The position numbers and the translations under genes are program-made. This document shows, in pieces, positions 56,978 to 64,000 of a stretch of 64,000 nt of DNA. Source of the DNA: Selaginella tamariscina (taxonomy: Eukaryota; Streptophyta; Lycopodiopsida; Selaginellales; Selaginellaceae). Every line of letters begins with the position of its first letter. Position 1 is the stretch's first letter. The stretch covers positions 117,836 through 181,835 of the forward strand of contig PUQB01000286.1 in the NCBI GenBank assembly GCA_003024785.1, in the 5' to 3' direction. Below the pieces are notes generated by a model. The model was not told the origin of the DNA, searched no databases, and was given only the letters and a program-made list of their open reading frames with translations.

Positions 56978-58875
56978 TGTCATAGTTTTTACTATGACTC
57001 GACCCTTTACTTTGGACACTGTGTTACCTACTGTACTATGTTGATGGACCCTAGATGTAGTGAGAAACAGCCTCGCTTAGTGCACTTAGGTGTTTAAGGG
57101 TAGTTCGGCCGGCTATCTTTGATATCGCGAGAAACTCTAAGCGAAGGTAGCACTTACCTTCTAGAAAACCCACCCCCAATTTTGACGTCCCGAATAGGCT
57201 GATTGGTCTTTGCAAATGAGTTCGGCGTGATAAGTAGGGTTAGGAACACCACTAGGGTTGACCTAACCCTAGGGTTGCCCTAACCCACGCCCTAAAACCC
57301 CCACCCCCTTGGGTAGGGTTTAGGGGTAAGTAAGGGTGAGTTATAGGCTCATATTGCTAATTTGTCTAAAGGGCTAAAATTCAGTGCCAGTCCACTAACA
57401 CAAATAGGAAAAGAGGGGGGGGGGGCTCCGTCACATAAATAAGTTAGAGTATACGTAGGAGAGCTCCTGGGTTCATGAATGAGTTCGTTGCTCTTCTGCC
57501 GGTGCAAGCTTCAACTTGTGTCGTTAAGGTACAACCTCTGTTGTGCCGCCCTAACTTCCAGATGCCAGGGGTACGTCCCACCTTCGGGGTAGCTTACCCT
57601 TAACATTGGCGAATCCATGCCTGGGAGGTCTTGTCGGGATGCACGTTCCAAGAGGCAGAGGTTGAGGCTTGTCTCCAGCCTCCTCCTCCACGTCAAGCTA
57701 GGTGTAGCACTCACGGCCAAGCAAGGCACATCCGTTGTCCTTGTCCAACTGTGGGCGTGGGATCTTGTTTGACAGGTTCACGTTACCTAGTTCCTGAGGG
57801 TTCATTGAGGGGTTTCTAGAATTGGCATTTAGGAACCACGTTTGTGGTACTTGGTGCAACTCTTGAATCTAAGGGCTATGGCATGATAGCTCACATCTTG
57901 GAAGGCAGTGTCACATGGGATGTGACACTGGGCTAAACGTCACATGGTACAACGCCCGAGGCACGCCCTTTGGGGTTATGTCATGGGCTTGTCGCTAAGG
58001 GGTTGGATACTCTAGCAAACAGGCATGCTTGTGCTTGCACTAGGGTGCTAAGCCTTGGGCATCCGCTCGAGGGAGGTTAGGTCTCGTAACTAGGTATGCT
58101 TTGGCACACTTGGTTAGGGGAGTGTTCTCCTTGGAATCCAGGGTTGAACAACCTAAGCTCATTAGCAGAAGCCCTTTCGTAAGGCACTCGCAAGGCCATG
58201 TGCTTAGGGTTATCCCAAACCTAGCCTTAGGGAGTTGCTTAGCAGAACACTCGTGTTCGCCTACGGCGCACACTCGTGTCCTCACTAAGTACTAGCCCTA
58301 GGTCTAGGGTGTAACTTGGCCACTCAAACCCTTAGGGGTTAGTCGTGGTTCAGGGTACCCCTTGTCGCCCTAAAGGGGTTGTACTCCCGGATGAGGGTGA
58401 TTCCTCAAGGGGTAAGTGACAATGCCTTAGCTCTGTCACGGGGGTATGTGTGTGGAACACACGTCTCCTTGATGGGGGTTAGGCATGAGCCTGTCTAGGT
58501 CTTCTAGGGGAAGACCTTAAGTCAACTAGGGTTATCCCTCAAGGGTTTTGGGGTAGAAACTCTAGGGAGACTTAGGCTAAACCCTAAGTCAACTAGGGTT
58601 ATCCCTCAAGGGTTTTGGGGTAGAAACTCTAGGGAGACTTAGGCTAAACCCTAAGTCAAACTAGGGTTATCCCTCAAGGGTTCTGGGGGCAGACATTCTA
58701 GGGAGACTTAGGCTAAACCCCAAGTCTCTTGTCCACTTGGGCATTAGAGTCTAACCCTAGGGTCGTTGGGGTTGTTCTGGGGAACTTAGCGTTGCTCACA
58801 CAGGGTGATGACGCCGAATGGCCACCTGGCGCCACGTGTTGCCACGTGTTGGCCCTTTGGGTTAAAACTCTGACA
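56978..58875 (+). repeat. B3 3' LTR (1898 bp)
   Basis: Follows the polypurine tract directly. Has three copies of the 67-bp unit (58521, 58588, 58655) against two in the 5' LTR, plus a longer poly-G run near 57415-57425. Confidence 0.92.
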
Positions 58876-60041
58876 TTAAGATAGTATGTATTCGATAAGA
58901 ATTAGAAGTTGGTATGGTTTTCAATATCAATATCATTTTTTGAGTCGAATATGATTGTTCAAAAAAGACGGTTTCTTGACTTTGCATCATGGTTGCAAAT
59001 GTGGGCACTCCGAGAACTTATAAAGTAAGGATCTTCAGTTCTTTGAATATCGAAAAATAAAACTATTCTTGACTCAAGGTTTGATTGTAGTTCTTGGGTT
59101 AGTTATTGGTTCTATCTCAAGGTTTGATGGTATTCCTTGAGTCTGGTTCAAAATCCTTGAAAGTGAGATATCCAATGGTTAGATTAGTTCAAGAAGTTGT
59201 CTCCCTTCTTGATGATCGTGATTAATGTCCATAACATATGGTCCAATATCTGGTACGAAAATATGAAGTTTCCTATCACCTCATTCATTAAATATTATAT
59301 TTTAGGCTTTGAAAGTATTTATTGCCTATCTTTTAAGATTGATTATAAATGACTTATCAAAGTATAGTCTTTTGAATATTGAGTTTGGAGCGTTCAATAT
59401 TAAGACTTGGTTATGATTACATGAGGTGGCCATAATTATGAAATATAAAGACTCAAACGGATTTGAGTCTGACACTTTGGTAAGGCAGTACCTTAGTGTA
59501 ATAACTTGAAACATGTTTTCAAGTTAGTTGAGAAATGAGGAGTTTCTCAATACATTGCTTGAGGAACAATGTGGTATGTTGATGATTACTAGGTGTCTAG
59601 AGTGAATAATATATCTTAGCTTGATGTACTAAATTAGATATTTTATTCATGTTTGGGGAGATCTATTAAATTATAAGGTATGACTAAAATATGAAGTTTG
59701 ATATAACACTTCAGTGTTATGATAACATTTGTGTGGAAGTTGATATCTTACTAAATCAATTAGATGAACCAAACACTAGTTCATGATTCCTCTTAGTCTC
59801 TGAACAAGTTCCTTGGAATACTGTCATAACATTATATGTCCATCTCAAAAACTCAAGTTCGGTTCATGTAAACTAAGACTATGTCTATAATAGTTGTAGC
59901 ATTTTAATACATTGATATGATTGTAAGTTATATCTGCTATTATAACAACTAGTTGATAAACTTAGGATTTGAACGTTAAAACAATCATTATCCATTCGAG
60001 AGTATCAAATCGAAATTACAATTGTTTATAGAATAAGGATT

Positions 60042-60640
60042 AGTGTACACTCCAGGTACATCATAGTGGCAACGGACTACGCCACAAAATGGGTAGAAGT
60101 GAAGGCACTCAAGGACGCAATGGCAGGGCAGACAGCAAGGTTTATCTATACAAACATTTGACATGGTTCGGATGCTCGCTAGAGCTGGTGTCCGACCAAG
60201 GGAGCCACTTCATCAACGAGACAATCTGAGAATTGGTCAAGGCATTTGTCATCAAGCATCGCACGTCAACAGCCTACTATCCACAGGGGAATGGATAAGC
60301 CGAGTCCATAAACAAGGTGTTGGTCACCATCTTGAGGAAGCTCTGCCACAGGGAACCCATGCGTTGAGAAGAAATGCTACCATCGGTGTTATGGGCGTAT
60401 TGGACAACATTCAAAATCGCAACAGGAACAACACCCTTCCAGCTAGCCTATGGTCTGGAGTATCGCACCGGCCCCGCAAGGGAAATCCACCAAAGGCACA
60501 CGGCATAGCCGCAACCATCATCGTCTCGGGGCGAGGAGGAATCTCCCCATCGATCATGACGTCTAGACGTCACGGGGAGATTCCGCACACGGTCCTACAA
60601 AACTACTCGCTGGAGGAGGGAATACCGTCCAACTAAGGTA
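60042..60640 (+). pseudogene. Element C integrase relic
   Basis: Reads YIIVATDYATKWVEVKALKD (first catalytic Asp) at about 60057. Then, in another frame, VSDQGSHFINETI near 60190 (second Asp) and STAYYPQGNG followed by AES near 60270-60305 (catalytic Glu). TFQLAYGLEYRTG-like sequence follows near 60435. Frame breaks separate the blocks. Same style as Tat/Athila integrases. Confidence 0.8.
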
Positions 60641-62563
60641 AGCTGCGCCACCAGCCGTCAGGTTGGTCTTGTGATGAGGGCCCCGAGGATAGCCGGGAGG
60701 AGCCCGTCCTCATCACCCACCCTCAACGGGAGGGCAGGGCCACGAGGAAGGAGAAAGGTACCCGCAGAATACCGAGACGTGGACTACACCATGTCCGAAG
60801 CAGAGCGTTCAGATTAAACACTTCTCAGGCCACAACGGAACGCCATGGGACCCGGTTACCTTATTAGCCCGTGCGCTCAATTGATGCAGGAGAGCACCGT
60901 AACAGTGCCCTTACACGTGTTCCGTGGAGCAAAGGGGGAAGATGCAGACAACACATACACAAGTTCGAATAGGTGTGTGAACTTCGGAGTGTAATTGATA
61001 ATCACAAGAAGCTGAGTGCCTTTGCATGCACTCTGGACAAGAAGGCACGCCTGGTGGATGCGATTCCACGAGGCAAAAAGGAGCTCGCTGGGAAACCACA
61101 TGAGGCGTTTCTGGATGCCTTCCAGGAGAAAAAGAGCGAAGAGGAGGTGATCCACAAGCTAACGAGCTTGAAACAGAAGCAAAAAGAATCGGTTGATGAA
61201 TACACAGTCCACATGCTGGGTATATCGCCCGGCAAAGATATGCACTAGTTGACTTGACCAAGAAAATGTGGTACCGAAAGGGACTGTGGCCAAAGATCCA
61301 CAAGTGGATCGGCTTAAATGATGATCGGATGTTTGACAAGTTAATCCGGTATGCCAAAAGCTGAGAAGCAGGAAGCTTAAGATGCCAAGAAAGGAAAGCG
61401 CAAGACAAACCGGACGCAGAAGGGCCAACGACACCACCACAGACGAGGAAGACCTCTCGGACGTTCCCAATCCGACCTGGAAGGAGAGATAGAGGGGGAC
61501 CAGGGAGCATGAGCAATCCACCTACAGAGCGGTTGCAAGGCAGGAGGACCTGGCAGTGACTCTTGCTTAATTAGGATACACAACGCGTAGGGATAAATAT
61601 TGCAAAGTATGTAATGTCCATGGATCCCACAACACAAATGACTGTTACTAGCTAACCAAGCTCCTAAGCAGCACGCCACCCCAGACTAGCGCCTGGGTCA
61701 TCGAGCGACATAAGAGCGGATTCACCTGGGGGACCGACGATCGATATGGGGGCCGTGGTGGTGGCCAACCCAGCCGTTGATCGCGGTCAGGAGACCGCAA
61801 CCAGAGGTCGCACTCCTGGGAGCGACAAAAAACCGACCATGGTATGACGATAGAAATAGACAATCGGAATGCCGGGAGTTGATATGCACGTTGTGCAGCA
61901 AACACCATGCATGTACTGATGCCCCTGGATTGCGATGCTCAAACCCATCCTAGAAGCACATGTACCAAAAGCCACAGGGGTGGCCGAGGGACCAGCCCCA
62001 GCCACAACAACACTAAGGTGCCACACCAAGGCCCACCATGTAGAGACGTCACCCCCCGAGCTGCAATGCGGGGCAATCACGAGGTCACAAGCCAACAGAC
62101 GAGACGACCAGCTGACTTGGAGGGAAGAAAACAGGGAGTCCAGTGAGAGGAAGTGGCAGCCGAACTTGGGAAACCAGGTCAGTGGGAGCAAAGATGCACT
62201 GAAGTGGAAGCGGCTGTAGAACAGGTGAGACTGTCACAGGGCGCAGAGGCCAGGGGCACAACGAGGATGCACAAGGCCCTCGTTGGGAAATGCGAGAAAC
62301 CTAGGTGTCGGTAACCTTAGGAGAACTACTACGGTTATCCCCAGAGCTATATAAAGTCCTCACCAAAGAACTGCAACGGGCCCACAGTCCTGCCCCAAGG
62401 GTCACAAACAACAGTGGTAGACTTTGTGGACAATGTACTGGCCATACCGTCCAGCTGGCAGGCCGCACAGTCCACAACGTGATCATAGATGGGGGATCAC
62501 GCGTAAATATCATGTCCACAGAACTCCATCAACAACTGAGGAGGTAAGCATCAAGATCTAGAG
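60641..62563 (+). pseudogene. Element C gag and protease N-part relic
   Basis: After about 240 bp of integrase-tail-like sequence, gag starts near 60890 (VFRGAKGEDADN). It runs through LSAFACTLDKKARL, HEAFLDAFQEKKSEEEVIHKL and LKQKQKESVDEYT (60973-61210). A zinc knuckle YCKVCNVHGSHNTNDCY lies at 61600-61650. The protease start VIIDGGSRVNIMSTEL (about 62482-62530) ends at ELHQQLRR just before the B4 LTR. Many frame breaks. Confidence 0.8.
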
Positions 62564-64000
62564 TGTCATAGTTTTTATTATGACTCGACCCTTTAACTTT
62601 GGGGTTTGACTGTTGTTACTTACCGGAGTTGTGTGACGAACCCTAGATGTAGTAGGAAACATGCCCGTTAGTGCACTTGGGTGTCTAGTGATGGTCCGGC
62701 CGGGTGTCATTAGGTATTTGCAGGAAACTCTAGGCGAAGCTAGAACTTACCTTCTAGAAACTCTCCCCGGTTTGACGTTCTAGGTTATTATAAAGAGCTT
62801 GTCAAAATAAGGGTTAGGGACACCCTAGGGTTGACCTAACCCTAGGGTTGCCCTAACCCCACGCCCTAATACCCCCCCCTAGGGGTTAGGTTTAGGGTTA
62901 GGTTAGGACAACCATTTTCCTAAGGGCTGGCATTTCCGTGCCAGCCCACTTACTCATTTAGGTAAACAGGGGGGGGGGGGGTCCGTCACATAAATAAGGT
63001 AGAGTATATGTAGTGAGGCTTCCTGGGTTCAAAAGAGAGCTCGTTAACCTCCTACCGGTGCAAGCTAAGCTTGTGTCGTCAAGGTGCAACCCTCCGTTGT
63101 GCCGCCCAAACTTCCACACGACAGGGGTACAACCCACCCTAGGGTTAGACTATCCTTATCGTTGGCAGGATCTTGCCTTTGAGATAGGGCACGTCACTTC
63201 CAAGGAGTTAGTCAGATTCCTTGGTCCGAAAACCTGCCGCAAGCTCAAAGACATTGCCCGAGTTCACGTTCCACAGAACTAGTGGTTGAGGCCTTGCTCC
63301 GGCCGCCTCAACCACGCCAAGCTAGGAACGACACCTAAAGCTCGGCTAGTCCGTGTATCCTGATTCACAAGGTGAGTCTCGTTTGTGGACTTAGTCAGTT
63401 AGGGGTTTGACTTTAAGGCTTGGGTTCCTAATACGGGTTACTTTACCAGATTCCGTGGGGTTTCCAGAGAGGGGATTCCAGGGTTGGCACCTGGCAAGCC
63501 GCCTTTGTGGCACCAGGTAAAAACTCTGACAATTGGTATCGGAGCAAGTTCTCTGCGGTCAGTAGGACTGCCTTAAGTCGTAGGGTGTTTCAATGTTTAG
63601 ATAACTCTAAATTCTTGTTACTCTATTGCTTTCGGTTGACATGTCTGTATTCTGCGCAGAGAGTTTGATCCTGTGAGTTGTCAAACTTCGGAGAACACTT
63701 GCTCAGTGAGTCGGCGTGAGATTCTAGGTATGTCCGAAAGTCTTATGCTAGTTTAAGCTGATGTGTGTGGGTGTACAACCTGTGCAGGGTGTTTCCAGTT
63801 TCACATTGGGAATATTCCAAGCATATTCTCCGAGTGTTGACACTAGGGTTCAATACGATGAGCAAGAGAAAGCAACCAGAGCCTGAGGCAGAGAGGGCTG
63901 TCGCAGAGGCTCAAAATGAGGAGATGGATGAGGCTGATCCAGGTCGACCCCCTAGGGTTAGACAACGACCTGGTTGGCGAGAAATAATGATGGATGCCCT
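62564..64000 (+). mobile_element. B4: 5' end of a coding relative of family B, runs off window
   Basis: LTR 62564-63532 (969 bp) shares start, telomere-like block and end (AAACTCTGACA) with B2/B3 LTRs but is about half as long. The primer site TGGTATCGGAGCAAG is at 63535-63549. The leader shares the CTGCGCAGAGAGTTTGATCC-type block with B2/B3. An ATG at 63858 opens a frame to the window end. Confidence 0.85.
63858..64000 (+). CDS. B4 putative gag start (partial, 47 codons)
   Basis: MSKRKQPEPEAERAVAEAQ, then an acidic stretch and PPRVRQRPGWREIMMD, open to the window end. Its position about 320 nt after the primer site and its basic/acidic N-terminus fit a gag or ORF1 start. B1-B3 have no counterpart. 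Confidence 0.55.
   Translation, partial: MSKRKQPEPEAERAVAEAQNEEMDEADPGRPPRVRQRPGWREIMMDA

Larger units (their letters stand above)
51608..58875 (+). mobile_element. B3: LARD-like non-autonomous element, complete, nested in B2
   Basis: Two long LTRs (51608-53395 and 56978-58875) enclose 3582 bp with no gag, protease, RT or integrase in any frame. A damaged primer site (TTGATAGCGAAGCC, from 53397) and a polypurine tract AAAGGCGGGGAGTG (56964-56977) are present. The flanks share only TTA (51605-51607 and 58876-58878), so the duplication is unclear, but B2 internal sequence continues on both sides. Long LTRs with a non-coding internal domain define LARDs. Confidence 0.9.
48567..60041 (+). mobile_element. 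B2: family B element interrupted by B3, 3' end missing
   Basis: 5' LTR (48567-50261), primer site, then a non-coding internal region in two parts (50262-51607 and 58876-60041) separated by B3. It stops at AAGGATTAGT (60041), a point that lies inside the B internal domain (compare 55795), where integrase sequence of element C begins. No 3' LTR. Confidence 0.85.

Noticed and set aside
57511-58285. Frames of 60-80 codons repeated in B2 and B3 LTRs (for example 49084-49290, 57511-57729, 58040-58285)
   Set aside because: They recur only because the LTR is repeated; they start or stop differently in each copy and have no motif.

Overview
Nuclear DNA of a land plant, most likely a spikemoss (Selaginella-type lycophyte). 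The host genes are plant families (plastidial glycerol-3-phosphate acyltransferase, DA1, VIP3, GSK3/shaggy kinase). Their many introns are only about 45-65 nt long with GT..AG ends, and the genes are packed with 30-150 bp gaps. The species is inferred, not demonstrated.

Layout. (1) 1-18883: three copies of one chromodomain Ty3/gypsy family ('family A'). A1 (1-4898, +) is decayed. A2 (6366-12704, -) is complete end to end with AAGGC target duplications but broken. A3 (13015-18883, +) is young, with GTCTC target duplications, a 325-aa gag ORF, a 931-aa protease/RT/RNase H ORF and a damaged 3' end. Relics of another gypsy and probably a copia element lie between A1 and A2. (2) 18884-24374: AT-rich decayed sequence holding B1, an old copy of 'family B'. 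(3) 24375-42533: a compact host gene island. In order: carotenoid-isomerase-like flavoprotein (+), class III peroxidase (+, broken), GSK3 kinase (-), VIP3/SKI8 WD40 protein (-), P-loop GTPase (+), plastidial GPAT (+), a small unknown ORF (+), DA1 peptidase (+), histone acetyltransferase HAT1 (+), SWIM-RING protein (-), coiled-coil protein (+). (4) 42534-64000: AT-rich spacer, then a retrotransposon nest. It holds a fourth family A fragment (A4), scattered parts of a Tat/Athila-like gypsy element ('element C'), a non-autonomous LARD-like family B element (B3) nested in another (B2), and the 5' end of a coding relative (B4) running off the window.

Main observations. Family A has no tRNA-type primer-binding site. 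Instead, 13 nt located 2 nt after the 5' LTR are perfectly complementary to the predicted 5' end of its own transcript, which starts 30 nt after the LTR TATA box. This is the arrangement of Tf1/sushi-type self-priming, and it is kept in three copies of the family. Family B does have a Met-tRNA-like primer site but carries a conserved internal domain with no coding capacity. Element C is present in circularly permuted order (protease C-part-RT-RNase H ... integrase-gag-protease N-part).

Several host genes (CRTISO-like, peroxidase, VIP3, HAT1) show single or double nucleotide frame breaks, while neighbours (GSK3, GPAT, DA1, SWIM-RING, coiled-coil) read cleanly. These may be pseudogene lesions or uncorrected assembly indels; the sequence alone does not decide. 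Exon boundaries were read by eye and some are approximate.
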